Positions 9,189 through 17,494 of a stretch of 64,000 bases of DNA are shown here, piece after piece. The notes beneath the pieces are model-generated. The model was not told the DNA's origin. It saw only the letters and a list, made by a program, of their open reading frames with translations, and searched no databases. The DNA is taken from NCBI GenBank assembly GCA_900016675.1, contig LN483072.1:248001-312000 (forward strand). The letters are read 5' to 3'. The stretch comes from Arthrobacter saudimassiliensis. GTDB lineage: Bacteria; Actinomycetota; Actinomycetes; Actinomycetales; Micrococcaceae. The translations under genes were made by a program, and so were the position numbers. The first letter of the stretch is position 1; each line of letters starts with the position of its first letter.

Positions 9189-9424
9189 CAACTCCCGGCG
9201 GGATGAGGCCACTTCGACCCTTCCAAAACAGCCCCAACCCACCTATAGACGGGCAGGCACAATCCCGATCTCCAACTCCCGGCGGGATGAGGCCCCTCCG
9301 GCCCTCCCAGAACAGCCCCAACCCACCTATAGACGGGCAGCCGCAATCCCGATCTCCAACTCCCGGCGGGATGAGGCCCCTTCGACCCTTCCAGAACAGC
9401 CCCAACCCACCGATAGACGGGCAG
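9189..9424. repeat. Three tandem 84-bp intergenic repeats
   Basis: Within the 397-bp stretch between ureD and the next gene, a 68-bp unit (CAACTCCCGGCGGGATGAGG ... GACGGGCAG) occurs at 9189-9256, 9273-9340 and 9357-9424. The units are separated by a near-identical 16-bp linker (GCACAATCCCGATCTC-like), giving a period of 84 bp. Differences are mostly single substitutions. On the reverse strand each unit could encode PSIGGLGLFWEGRRGLIPPG, but there is no start or ribosome site, so I treat it as non-coding. The same unit family appears at 53089-53241. Nothing else is recognisable in 9122-9188 or 9425-9518. Confidence 0.9.
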
Positions 9425-9518
9425 CCGCAGGCCTCTACCTGCTGTCTACCCCGGTTCGGTCCTACCGCCCCGACCCCGTGCAGAGCGACCTGCCGGACGC
9501 TTCCGGTACATCGGCGGG

Positions 9519-10340
9519 CTAGCCTTCCGCGGTTGCCGGACGGGTGAACCGCTGCCGGGGCAGCCAGGCTGCCTGCTCGGCGGTCCCGTCCAGCAGGGCC
9601 ACCAGGACGTCAACCCCGACGGCGGCCGACTTTCCCGCCCAGCGGCTGGTGGGAAAGCAGCAGGCGCGCAGCACGGTCCCGCGCGGCGAGGGCTCCAGGT
9701 TCAGCCGCACGGCGAGGGCAAACCCCTTGGTCTGCGGAGGCGGACGCAGCCAAAGCGTGCGCCCCCGCTCCGCGAGGATGCTGAAGCCCAGGTCCCTGGC
9801 TGCCCGGGACACTGCCGTCTGCGTGTCCTCCGGGCCCGTCGTCACGGACAGTTCGGCGGCAGCCACCTGCCGACGGCCGGAGGCAGCGGCGTGCCGCCCT
9901 GTTTTCTGCACCCTCCGCCGTGCGCTCCACCCCGCCCAGGCCACCCCTCCCCAGAGAAACACCGCCGTCAGACCCGCAATGCCCAGGAAGACAGCGTCCG
10001 GCGGATCGGGCACGAGCCACACCGCAACGGCAGCCAGTGTCACGGTGATCAACGCGTTGGAAGCGATCAGCAGCCACAACAGTCTGTCGTTGTCCTTATC
10101 AAGCCCTCGGTCGCGCACGTAGTCGGCGGGAGTGCGAGCCAGCCTGATGTACCGCCGCTCGCTCTCCACGACGAGTCCGACAGCGAGCCCTGTCCCGTGA
10201 GCCAGCGCCACGGCGGTGAACCAGGGGTCTTTGTCTCCCCATTCCAGCCATTGATAGCCCAGGCCGAGCAGATACCCGACGCCGCCCGCGACCGGCAGCA
10301 GCACCACGTTGAGCAGCTGCAGCTTCCGGATCCGGGACAT
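9519..10340 (-). CDS. Hypothetical integral membrane protein
   Basis: I do not recognise the family. I start at ATG 10340-10338 (MSRIRKLQLLNVV), the last Met before the first hydrophobic segment; the open frame extends further upstream without support. The 273-residue product has about four membrane segments in two hairpins (residues about 8-28, 40-58, 90-110 and 118-138). A soluble C-terminal half follows (VTTGPEDTQTAVSRAARDLG). That half looks like a small alpha-beta domain of the kind seen in other hypothetical actinobacterial proteins, but I cannot assign a role. It is convergent with ureD and divergent from the hydrolase at 10481. Confidence 0.7.
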   Translation of the reverse strand: MSRIRKLQLLNVVLLPVAGGVGYLLGLGYQWLEWGDKDPWFTAVALAHGTGLAVGLVVESERRYIRLARTPADYVRDRGLDKDNDRLLWLLIASNALITVTLAAVAVWLVPDPPDAVFLGIAGLTAVFLWGGVAWAGWSARRRVQKTGRHAAASGRRQVAAAELSVTTGPEDTQTAVSRAARDLGFSILAERGRTLWLRPPPQTKGFALAVRLNLEPSPRGTVLRACCFPTSRWAGKSAAVGVDVLVALLDGTAEQAAWLPRQRFTRPATAEG

Positions 10341-10480
10341 GGCGCGGAGGCTATTCCGGACTCTACGCGGCCGCAAGCGAGGCAGGTGCAGGGCCTGCGT
10401 GCACCGGACGGCGGCTGCGCCGTCGGGCGGGGGCATGGTTGGCTGGGTGCACGCAGCTTCCGCAGTGAAAGGACGGCACG

Positions 10481-11452
10481 ATGAGCACAGGGACACCCGG
10501 CTTCACCCGTTATGAGGAGTTCGCCGTGCCGGTCAACGGGATCACGGTGACCGGACGGATCAGCCGCCCCGACCGCCCGCTGCCCGGCCCGGACTCCGCG
10601 GCCAAGCCGCCCCTCCTGCTGCTGCACGGGCATCCCGAAACCCACCTGATGTGGCACCGGATCGCCGACGACCTGGCGGAGCACTTCACCGTCGTCGCCC
10701 CGGACCTTCGCGGCTACGGCGGCTCCTCGAAGCCGGAAGGCGACGCCGACCATGCCACCTACAGCAAGCGGGAGATGGCCCGGGACGCCGTGGCGCTGAT
10801 GGAGCATTTCGGCGCCGAGCGGGGGTTTGCCAGCTTCGCCCTGTGTGCGCACGACCGCGGCGCCCGGGTCGGCCACCGCCTGCTGCTGGACCATCCCGGC
10901 GCGGTCACCCGGGCGATGTTCCTAGACATCGCCCCGACCCTGGACATGTACGCCGCCACCAACCGCGAATTCGCAGAAGCGTACTTCCACTGGTTCTTCC
11001 TGATCCAGCCGTCGCCGCTGCCCGAGGCCCTCATTGAAGCCAACCCGCGGGCCTACATCGAGAACATCATCGGCACCCGGTACGCCGGCCTCGCCCCGTT
11101 CCCGGCTCCGGTGCTGGATGCCTATGTCGCTGCGCTGGCCTCCCCCGGCGCCGTCCATGCCATGTGCGAAGACTACCGGGCCTCCGCCACCATCGACCTG
11201 GAGCACGATCAGGCGGACCGCGACGCCGGGCTCACCCCCGAAGTGCCGCTGCGGGTGCTCTGGGGCCGGCACGGCGTGGTCGAGGCACTGTTCGATGCGC
11301 TGGACCTCTGGGCCAAGGCGGTGCCCGGCGCCACCGGCAGGTCGGTGGACGCCGGACACTATCTGCCGGAGGAAGCCCCGGAGGAGGTGCTCGCCGAGAT
11401 CCTGGCGTTCCTCCGGGACCGGCCGGCGCCTACGGGATCAGTACCAGCCTGA
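10481..11452 (+). CDS. Alpha/beta hydrolase, haloacetate dehalogenase-like
   Basis: Soluble hydrolase of 323 residues. Visible motifs are the oxyanion region LLLHGHPETHLMWH, the DLRGYGGSSKP segment, the nucleophile elbow HDRGARVGHR in which the nucleophile is Asp, and a late DAGHYLPEEAP carrying the catalytic His. An Asp nucleophile in HDRGxR is characteristic of the fluoroacetate/haloacetate dehalogenase and epoxide hydrolase branch rather than Ser esterases. The true substrate is unknown. The ATG has a GAAAGGACGG-type ribosome site upstream. Its 3' end overlaps the convergent dehydrogenase gene by 23 bp. Confidence 0.85.
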   Translation: MSTGTPGFTRYEEFAVPVNGITVTGRISRPDRPLPGPDSAAKPPLLLLHGHPETHLMWHRIADDLAEHFTVVAPDLRGYGGSSKPEGDADHATYSKREMARDAVALMEHFGAERGFASFALCAHDRGARVGHRLLLDHPGAVTRAMFLDIAPTLDMYAATNREFAEAYFHWFFLIQPSPLPEALIEANPRAYIENIIGTRYAGLAPFPAPVLDAYVAALASPGAVHAMCEDYRASATIDLEHDQADRDAGLTPEVPLRVLWGRHGVVEALFDALDLWAKAVPGATGRSVDAGHYLPEEAPEEVLAEILAFLRDRPAPTGSVPA

Positions 11453-12449
11453 TCGGGTTGCCTTCCTTGCGGTCCAGGGCCATGACCGCCTTCTCGGCGT
11501 CGGCCAGGGGCAGGCGGCCGCTGACCGAGCGGGCGAAGTCCAGCCGGCCAAGCCGCGTCAGGTCGACCAGCTGCGGCACGTGCTGGGCTTCGGATCCGTA
11601 ATGGCCCAGGATCTGCCGCCGGGCGTAGGAAAACCCGGTGCTGTCGGCAATGGTGAGGGGCGTGCCGCTCAGCCCCACCAGCACCAGACGTCCCCTGACG
11701 GCGAGGCTGGCAAGCGCCTGGGCGCGGACAGCGTCCACCCCGGCAAAGTCCAGCGCGACGTCGAGCCCCCGGCCGCCGGTGGCGGTTTTCAGCGCCGCCG
11801 CAAAACCCGGATCGAGCGGGTCCAGCGCGACGTCGGCACCGAAGTCGAGCGCACGCTGCCGGGCTTCGGGAATCGGATCGACGGCGACGATCGGTGCGGC
11901 GCCCACCATCCGGAGCAGCTGCACCCCGTGCGCGCCGAGCCCGCCGATGCCCCAGACGCCCACGGCTTCGCCGGCCCGCACATCGGCGGTTCCGGCGATG
12001 GCGCCCCAGGGCGTGGAGACGGCGTCGGGGATGATGGCGGCCTGGTCAAAGGGGATCTCCTCCCCCAGCGGCACCAGCACCCCTGCCGGCACGCAGACAT
12101 ACTCGGCCCAGCCGCCGTCGTAATCCACTCCCATGGTCAGCGTGACCCCGTTGTGTTCGTATCCGGCCTGGATCACGACCCGGTCGCCGGGGCTCACCCG
12201 GTGCTCGGTCCCCGGGCCGGCCAGGTCCACCGTGCCGGCGACCTCATGCCCGAGCGTCACTTCATTGCCCTGCAGGAACTTCGGCTTGAGAAGCCCCTGG
12301 ATCAGGTGCACATCGGAGAGGCACACTCCGGCAGCCTCCACCTTCACCCGCACGAACCCAGGCCCCGGCTCCGGCACGGGCACCTCCGCCATCGCGAACG
12401 TTCCGGTTTCGACGTTCAGCCGCCCTGCCATCATGGTTGCTGCAGACAC
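11430..12449 (-). CDS. Zinc-binding alcohol dehydrogenase family protein
   Basis: Medium-chain dehydrogenase/reductase, 339 residues, oxidising an unknown alcohol or reducing an aldehyde with NAD(H). I start at GTG 12449 because AAGGAGA lies 5 nt upstream. The catalytic zinc ligands are visible in AGVCLSDVHL (Cys) and LGHEVAG (His-Glu). The usual four-cysteine structural-zinc lobe is missing from the segment after VVIQAGYEHNG, so it probably holds one zinc. The Rossmann motif GIGGLGAHG and acidic VDPIPEA favour NAD. It ends tail-to-tail inside the dehalogenase-like gene. Confidence 0.88.
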   Translation of the reverse strand: MSAATMMAGRLNVETGTFAMAEVPVPEPGPGFVRVKVEAAGVCLSDVHLIQGLLKPKFLQGNEVTLGHEVAGTVDLAGPGTEHRVSPGDRVVIQAGYEHNGVTLTMGVDYDGGWAEYVCVPAGVLVPLGEEIPFDQAAIIPDAVSTPWGAIAGTADVRAGEAVGVWGIGGLGAHGVQLLRMVGAAPIVAVDPIPEARQRALDFGADVALDPLDPGFAAALKTATGGRGLDVALDFAGVDAVRAQALASLAVRGRLVLVGLSGTPLTIADSTGFSYARRQILGHYGSEAQHVPQLVDLTRLGRLDFARSVSGRLPLADAEKAVMALDRKEGNPIRLVLIP

Positions 12450-12588
12450 GCAATCTCCTTCTCCGGACAATTCCTACCTTGTACGGCCGAGGCTACTCCC
12501 TTAAAGGTATGGCCGAGAGCAACACTCACTGCGCCTCCCCCCCCTTCCGTCCAAGACCACTGGCGGCGAATGGTGGCGCAGGAAAAAG

Positions 12589-12681
12589 CCCCGGGAGGGC
12601 TCGGAGGAAGGCGGCTTTAATATTCTTTGCGAGCCCTGCGAGCAAAGAATTTCGTTGCCGCCGTTCCGAGCCCTCCCGGGG
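12589..12681 (-). terminator. Large nested hairpin with U-tract
   Basis: The outer arms CCCCGGGAGGGCTCGGA (12589-12605) and their exact complement at 12665-12681 enclose a shorter GGCGGC/GCCGCC pairing. In the centre is a perfect 9-bp AT-rich hairpin, ATTCTTTGC/GCAAAGAAT (12622-12630 and 12642-12650). On the reverse strand the structure is followed directly by CTTTTT, as in an intrinsic terminator, and it lies 46 bp after the stop of the dehydrogenase at 12727. It is unusually long for a terminator and could be a mobile palindromic element that now acts as one. The rest of 12450-12726 shows nothing clear. Confidence 0.65.
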
Positions 12682-12726
12682 CGACCCGACCGGAAACGTG
12701 AACCCCGGACAGCGAACCTGCCGGAC

Positions 12727-13782
12727 CTACCCCTCCAGAATCACCTTCAGCGCCTTGGTCTCCGCCGCGTTTCCGAAGGTGTCATAGGCCTGCATGATGT
12801 CCTGCAGGGGGAAGCGGTGGCTGATGAACGGGTCGGCGTTCAGCTTGCCCTCCGCCACCAGCCGAAGCAGTGTGGCCAGGGTGTTGGTGTTGACCAGCCC
12901 GGTGCTGATGTCGATGTTCTGGATCCAGAGGTCCTGCATGTCGAGCGACACCGGGGAGCCGTGGACGCCGACGTTGGCCACGTTGCCGCCGGGGCGGACT
13001 ATCTGCGTGCACATCTGCAGCGTCTGCGGGATGCCCACCGCTTCCACGGCGACGTCGACGCCCCATCCGTCGGTTTCGGCCAGGACCTGCTCACGCCAGT
13101 TGGGACCGCCGGAGTTCACCCCGTGGGTGGCCCCGAATTTGCGGGCCTGCTCGATGCGGTTGTCATCCAGGTCCACGGCGATGACCTTGCTGGCGCCGTA
13201 GAGGCCTGCGGTGAGCATGACGGAGAGCCCGACCGGCCCGGCGCCCACCACGGCGACGACGTCGCCGGGCTTGACCTTCCCGTATTCGACGCCGATTTCG
13301 AAGCCGGTGGGCAGGATGTCGCTGAGCAGGACCCCGTGCTCGCCCTTGACGTTCTCCGGCAGCGCGTACATGGAGGTGTCGGCGTAGGGCACGCGGACGT
13401 ATTCGGCCTGGGTGCCGTCGATCAGGTGGCCGAAGATCCAGCCGATGCCGACCTGGCCTTCCTCGCCGAGGCAGTGCGAATACAGGCCTTCCCGGCAGAA
13501 GGTGCACTGGGCGTCCGCGGACACGCAGGAGAGGATGACCTTGTCGCCGACCTTGAAGTTGGTGACCGAGTCGCCGAGCTCGGTGATGGTGCCCACGCCC
13601 TCATGTCCCAGGATGCGGCCGGGGGTCACCGCGGGCACGTCCCCTTTGAGGATGTGCAGGTCGGTGCCGCAGATGGTGGTGGTGTCGATGCGGACGATGG
13701 CGTCCCGCGGGTGCTGGAGGGTGGGATCCGGGACGTCCTTCCAGGACTTCTGGCCGGGACCTTCGTAAACGAGCGCTTTCAT
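12727..13782 (-). CDS. Zinc-dependent alcohol dehydrogenase
   Basis: Medium-chain zinc dehydrogenase of 351 residues. I start at ATG 13782-13780 (MKALVYEGPGQKSW), which has an AAGGAC site upstream; the longer open frame is not supported. Catalytic zinc ligands lie in TICGTDLHILKG (Cys) and LGHEGVG (His-Glu). Structural-zinc cysteines lie in CVSADAQCTFCREGLYSHC. The nucleotide motif VGAGPVGLS is followed by VDLDDNR, whose Asp favours NAD. It belongs to the broad group annotated as alcohol or formaldehyde dehydrogenases, with the substrate unresolved. It is followed by a strong terminator-like hairpin. Confidence 0.92.
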   Translation of the reverse strand: MKALVYEGPGQKSWKDVPDPTLQHPRDAIVRIDTTTICGTDLHILKGDVPAVTPGRILGHEGVGTITELGDSVTNFKVGDKVILSCVSADAQCTFCREGLYSHCLGEEGQVGIGWIFGHLIDGTQAEYVRVPYADTSMYALPENVKGEHGVLLSDILPTGFEIGVEYGKVKPGDVVAVVGAGPVGLSVMLTAGLYGASKVIAVDLDDNRIEQARKFGATHGVNSGGPNWREQVLAETDGWGVDVAVEAVGIPQTLQMCTQIVRPGGNVANVGVHGSPVSLDMQDLWIQNIDISTGLVNTNTLATLLRLVAEGKLNADPFISHRFPLQDIMQAYDTFGNAAETKALKVILEG

Positions 13783-13961
13783 GGGAGTCCTTGTCTCGTT
13801 GCGGAATCCGACTCCGCCGGGGCTCCACCCGCAGCGCCGTCCGGGCACCGGGATGGCGACGGCTGCCCGCCGGATGCGGGGCGACGTCGGCCTCATCCCA
13901 GCGTAGGGCGGGGCGGAGGGGACCGGAAGGGAAACCGCGGGCACTGCCCGCCCCGGCGCGG

Positions 13962-14369
13962 TTATCGTCCGTCGAGGTAATACCAGCGTCCGTCGAGGCG
14001 GAGGAACCGGCTGTTTTCCTCCTGCACGCCCCGACCCTCGGGAGCCCGCCAATAGGCCTTGAAGTGCACGGTTCCCTCCGTGTCCAGGGGTCCGCCGGCC
14101 GCAGTCCCGAGAACGTCCAGCCGGCGCCATTGAAGGTCCGGATCCAGGTCCAGGTCCCGGGGACGGGTGTCCGGGTGCCAGGTCTGCAGGAGGTAGCCGC
14201 TGTCGCCGAGGGCGAAGGCGCTGTACCGGGACCGCATCAGCGCCTCGGCCGTGGGCGCGGGTGCGCCGGCATGGAACCGGCCGCAGCAGGAGGGGTAGTC
14301 CTCTCCGCTCAGGCAGGGGCAGCGGCGCGAATCCGTGGGGGGTTCAGGGGGCAGGGCGGCATTGGTCAC
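13962..14369 (-). CDS. YchJ-like protein with SEC-C zinc motif
   Basis: Small 135-residue protein of the YchJ/UPF0225 family. The SEC-C metal-binding motif is at the N-terminus (CPCLSGEDYPSCCGRFH, residues about 17-33). It is followed by the typical ALMRSRYSAFALGDSGYLL helix and a GTVHFKAYWR strand of an NTF2-like fold. The function of the family is not established. It lies 30 bp downstream of the kinase gene and may be co-transcribed with it. The 179-bp gap after it (13783-13961) shows no recognisable element. Confidence 0.85.
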   Translation of the reverse strand: MTNAALPPEPPTDSRRCPCLSGEDYPSCCGRFHAGAPAPTAEALMRSRYSAFALGDSGYLLQTWHPDTRPRDLDLDPDLQWRRLDVLGTAAGGPLDTEGTVHFKAYWRAPEGRGVQEENSRFLRLDGRWYYLDGR

Positions 14370-14399
14370 CCTTCCAGTATCCCCGGCGCTGCCGGCGGC

Positions 14400-15782
14400 T
14401 CAGGGCCAGGCCGGCGGCCGGTCCTGGGAACTTCCGGTCCAGCCGCTGCTGCCGGGCGCCGGGTCCGCGTCCGCCGCGTGGCCGATCCGCCCTGCGGCCA
14501 GGATGACGGCCATGGTCAGCACCGTGACCGCCAGCAGCGCCAGCAGGGTGCGCCCGGCGGTGCGCCGTCCGGCAGGCACGGGCAGGGCGGCGGAGGCCAT
14601 GGACAGCCGGCCCGCGGGCAGCATGGCCCTGAATGCGGACGGGCCCGGCCCGCGGCCGATGGCCCGGCCGGCTCCCGGGGCAGCCGTGCCGCCGGCGGCC
14701 CCGGGCAGGCGGCCGATTGACGGAGGGGTGGGCGGCGGCGGGAAGGCGCGGCTGATCCCCTGCCTGAGGCCTTCGGCGGTGGTCATGGTGGGCAGTGGCA
14801 CCAGGCCGGGGCGGTCAGCTGCCGCCGCCCTGTCCGGCTCGTCCGCCGCCGGGCCGCGCCGGGGCGCAGTGTTCGACGACGTCGCGGGCGGCGTTGCCCG
14901 GGACTCCGGGGGCCCGGCTTCCCCCCAGCGGAAGCCCAGCAGTTCGGCGGCCACGGCCGCAGCCTCGGGCCGCTGGCCGGGGTCGCGGTCGGTCATGCGC
15001 GGCAGCAGGCGCCGCCAGGGCTCGGCCAGGCTCTCCGGGATGGCCGGATCCCGGCTGAGCCGGGCGACGGCCGATTCCACGGCGCTGCCGCTGAACTCGA
15101 CCCGGCCGGTGAGGCACTCCAGCAGGACCAGTCCAAGCGAATACACGTCGCTGGCCGTCGTGGCCGAGGACCCGGAGGCCTGTTCGGGGCTGAGGTAGTT
15201 CGCGGTGCCCAGGGTGGCTCCGGTGGCGGTCAGCCGGGCGCCGTCGATCATGCGGGCGATGCCGAAGTCGGTCAGCTGGGCGCGCGGCGGCATGCCGGGG
15301 ATCGTGGCGGGCAGCAGGATGTTCGCCGGCTTCACATCCCGGTGGATGACGCCGCGGGCATGGATGTACGCCAGGGCGCCGGCGAGCTCCGCCCCCACGT
15401 GTGCGGCTTCGAAGGCGGTCATCGGCGGGCCCTCCCGCAGGCGCTTGCGCAGGTCCGGTCCGTCCACGAGTTCCATGACGAGGAAGGCCCTGGGTTCTCC
15501 GGCAGCCCCGTCATCACGGCCGGCGTCGTCCTTGCCGGCGTCGAACAGAGTCACCAGGCCGGGATGGGACAGCGAGGCCAGGACCCGCATCTCCGTTTCC
15601 TGCCTGCCGACGTCGTCGGGATCGACGGCGCTGGCCCGGAACAGCTTGACCGCCACGTGGCGCCCGAGGACTTCGTCCTGCCCCCGGAAGACGGTGGCCA
15701 TGCCCCCGTGGCCAATGGGTTCGACGAGCCGGTAACGGCCTGCGATAAGCCTTGTCAGGCCATCTGCTGAGCTTGATTCCAT
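14400..15782 (-). CDS. Membrane-anchored serine/threonine protein kinase
   Basis: Eukaryotic-type protein kinase of 460 residues. The start is ATG 15782-15780 (MESSSADGLTRLIAGRYRL), with a GAGAGGG ribosome site. Motifs in order: glycine loop IGHGGMATVF (about 23-32), catalytic Lys46 in VAVKLF, HRDVKPANILL, DFGIARM and the SPEQA segment. A Pro/Ala-rich linker follows, then a single membrane helix at about residues 411-431, leaving an external tail of only some 29 residues. No PASTA or other sensor domain is present, unlike PknB. Targets cannot be inferred from the neighbours. Confidence 0.93.
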   Translation of the reverse strand: MESSSADGLTRLIAGRYRLVEPIGHGGMATVFRGQDEVLGRHVAVKLFRASAVDPDDVGRQETEMRVLASLSHPGLVTLFDAGKDDAGRDDGAAGEPRAFLVMELVDGPDLRKRLREGPPMTAFEAAHVGAELAGALAYIHARGVIHRDVKPANILLPATIPGMPPRAQLTDFGIARMIDGARLTATGATLGTANYLSPEQASGSSATTASDVYSLGLVLLECLTGRVEFSGSAVESAVARLSRDPAIPESLAEPWRRLLPRMTDRDPGQRPEAAAVAAELLGFRWGEAGPPESRATPPATSSNTAPRRGPAADEPDRAAAADRPGLVPLPTMTTAEGLRQGISRAFPPPPTPPSIGRLPGAAGGTAAPGAGRAIGRGPGPSAFRAMLPAGRLSMASAALPVPAGRRTAGRTLLALLAVTVLTMAVILAAGRIGHAADADPAPGSSGWTGSSQDRPPAWP

Positions 15783-15921
15783 AGCTGCAACCCTCTCTCG
15801 GCCCTTAAAGCGTAGCCGAGCAATCGAGCAGCGTAGATGGGCCGGAACCTCTTTTTTTTGCCCTGTTCCGTCCCCTCGTCCCGGGCCCCCTTTTGGGGTA
15901 GACTGCCCGGCCGCCGAACGC

Positions 15922-15960
15922 GGAATGCCCCTGTCCACCGGCGGTGGACAGGGGCATTCC
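15922..15960 (-). terminator. Perfect 18-bp hairpin downstream of the Nramp-like gene
   Basis: GGAATGCCCCTGTCCACC (15922-15939) pairs perfectly with 15943-15960 around a 3-nt loop. It lies 18 bp after the stop of the Nramp-like gene on the reverse strand, where an intrinsic terminator is expected. No U-tract follows, so termination may be weak or factor-assisted. The remainder of 15783-15977 contains the kinase promoter region and an unexplained run of eight T at 15851-15858. Confidence 0.6.
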
Positions 15961-15977
15961 GGACAGCGGTTGGCCGG

Positions 15978-17288
15978 CTAGGAAACGGCGTCGAGGATGG
16001 CCTCCACCACCTGGTAGACGCCCAGCACCACGAACAGCGCGGCAGTGACGCCCAGCGCGAGGTTGGTGTGCAGCCGGTTGGCCCATTCCTTGGGAATCCG
16101 GCGGCCGTTGAGCAGGCCGATCAGGGTGATCGCCAGGAACGGCATGAACAGCGAGCCCAGCACGCCGTAGATCAGGATCAGGGCGATCGGCTTGCCGAGG
16201 ATGAACAGCAGCATGGGCGGGAAGGTGAGCCAGATCAGGTAGAACTTGAAGTACCGGCCGCCGACGCGGGTATCGGGGTGGCCGGATTCCTTGCCCCGCA
16301 TGTTGCCCCAGAAATCCGCGAACATCAGCGAAACGCCGTTCCAGACGCCGATGATGGAGGAGAACGACGCGGCCCAGAAGCCGATCAGGAACCCGGTGCC
16401 GATGACCTCGCCGTAGCGGTCGTTGAGGACCTTGGAGAGGTCCAGCAGGCCGGCGTCGCCGGCGCTCAGGGCCACCCCGGCGCTGCGGACAACCTCTGCG
16501 CCCACGATGAGCATCGCGATGACGAAGATGCCGGTCATGATGTAGGCGGCCGAGTTGTCGATGCGCATGACACGCATCCACTTCGGCGTATGCCAACCCT
16601 TTTCGCGCAGCCAGTAGCCGTAGGCGGCCAGGGTGATGGTGCCGCCCACGCCGCCGGCCAGCGCGAGGGTGTAGAAGACCGCGCCGTCGCCCGAGGGAAT
16701 CATGGGCACCAGGCCGGTGAACATCTCCGGAATGTTCGGCACGGCGATCACCGCGAGCCCCACGACGGTGACGAACATCAGCCCGACGAGGACGGCGGTG
16801 ATCTTCTCGAAGGTCGCGTAGCGGCCGAACCAGACCATCAGGAAGCCGCCGAGGCCCATGAGGATCGCCCACGCCCACAGCGGCATGATCGGGAAGAGTG
16901 CGTGCAGGGGCAGCGCCGCGGAGGACATCGCCGTCGCGCCGTAAACGAAGCCCCAGATCATGATGTAGGGGCCGAAGTACCAGGTGGTCCAGCGGCCCAG
17001 CGAACGCCAGCCCTCAAAGATGGTGCGCCCGGTGGCGAGACTGTAGCGCCCGGCGCCTTCCACCAGGATGATCTTCAGGATGACGCCCAGGACCACGGCC
17101 CACAGCAGGCCGTAGCCGAACCGGGATCCGGCGACCAGGGTGGCGACCATGTCCGCCGCGCCGACGCCGGTCGCGGCCACGACGAGGCCGGGGCCGATGA
17201 TCTTCCATTTGGCGGGCCGGCCGCCGTCGTTGTCGACCCGCTCGGGGGCCGCGGAGGGGCCGCCGGGGTAATTGCTGTCCACAGACAC
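15978..17288 (-). CDS. Nramp-family transporter with atypical ligand motifs
   Basis: Integral membrane transporter of 436 residues with about eleven hydrophobic segments; overall pattern and N-terminus (KIIGPGLVVAATGVGAADMV) place it in the Nramp/SLC11 superfamily. Canonical Nramp proteins carry DPGN in helix 1 and MPH in helix 6 for Mn/Fe binding. Here the helix-1 position reads GVGAADM and the region corresponding to helix 6 reads GGTITLAAYGYW, so the usual metal ligands are absent and the substrate may differ. It starts with GTG at 17288 with an AGGAAC site upstream; a GTG two codons inside is an alternative. An inverted repeat GTATGCAT-N8-ATGCATAC lies upstream. Confidence 0.8.
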   Translation of the reverse strand: MSVDSNYPGGPSAAPERVDNDGGRPAKWKIIGPGLVVAATGVGAADMVATLVAGSRFGYGLLWAVVLGVILKIILVEGAGRYSLATGRTIFEGWRSLGRWTTWYFGPYIMIWGFVYGATAMSSAALPLHALFPIMPLWAWAILMGLGGFLMVWFGRYATFEKITAVLVGLMFVTVVGLAVIAVPNIPEMFTGLVPMIPSGDGAVFYTLALAGGVGGTITLAAYGYWLREKGWHTPKWMRVMRIDNSAAYIMTGIFVIAMLIVGAEVVRSAGVALSAGDAGLLDLSKVLNDRYGEVIGTGFLIGFWAASFSSIIGVWNGVSLMFADFWGNMRGKESGHPDTRVGGRYFKFYLIWLTFPPMLLFILGKPIALILIYGVLGSLFMPFLAITLIGLLNGRRIPKEWANRLHTNLALGVTAALFVVLGVYQVVEAILDAVS

Positions 17289-17360
17289 TGCAGAGTTCCT
17301 AACTCAATAAGGGTGCGTCCGGCGTACTCCTTTCGGCAGTGTGGCTGCCGTCACCGGACG

Positions 17361-17384
17361 GTATGCATTCTCTCACATGCATAC
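17361..17384. promoter_or_regulatory. Inverted repeat upstream of the Nramp-like gene
   Basis: GTATGCAT (17361-17368) and ATGCATAC (17377-17384) form a perfect inverted repeat with an 8-bp spacer, about 73 bp upstream of the GTG start on the reverse strand. This is the layout of a dimeric repressor site. The regulator is unknown; no regulator gene adjoins it. Confidence 0.45.
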
Positions 17385-17494
17385 ATCGCCGCCGTTCCGC
17401 GCAGCGGCTGCGCTGTGGCCCCAGGGGCGTGGCGACACCCGAGTCGACGGAAGGGGCACAAGAGGTTCGGATTCCGCCTTGGTCTCCGTGCGGG

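Noticed and set aside
8572-9405. Possible protein made of repeated GLGLFWEGRRGLIPPG units
   Set aside because: The frame lies opposite ureD for most of its length and has no start signal. The repeats also occur without an open context near 53 kb, so a DNA element is more likely.
9189-9424. Possible CRISPR array
   Set aside because: The spacers between units are nearly identical, the unit is 68 bp, and no cas gene is present.
12589-12681. Integron attC site or tRNA-like structure
   Set aside because: No integrase gene or R-box pattern is present, and the arms do not form a tRNA cloverleaf. A U-tract makes a terminator more likely.
15851-15858. T8 run as the U-tract of a terminator
   Set aside because: No hairpin precedes it on the same strand, and the nearby 18-bp hairpin lies on its far side.
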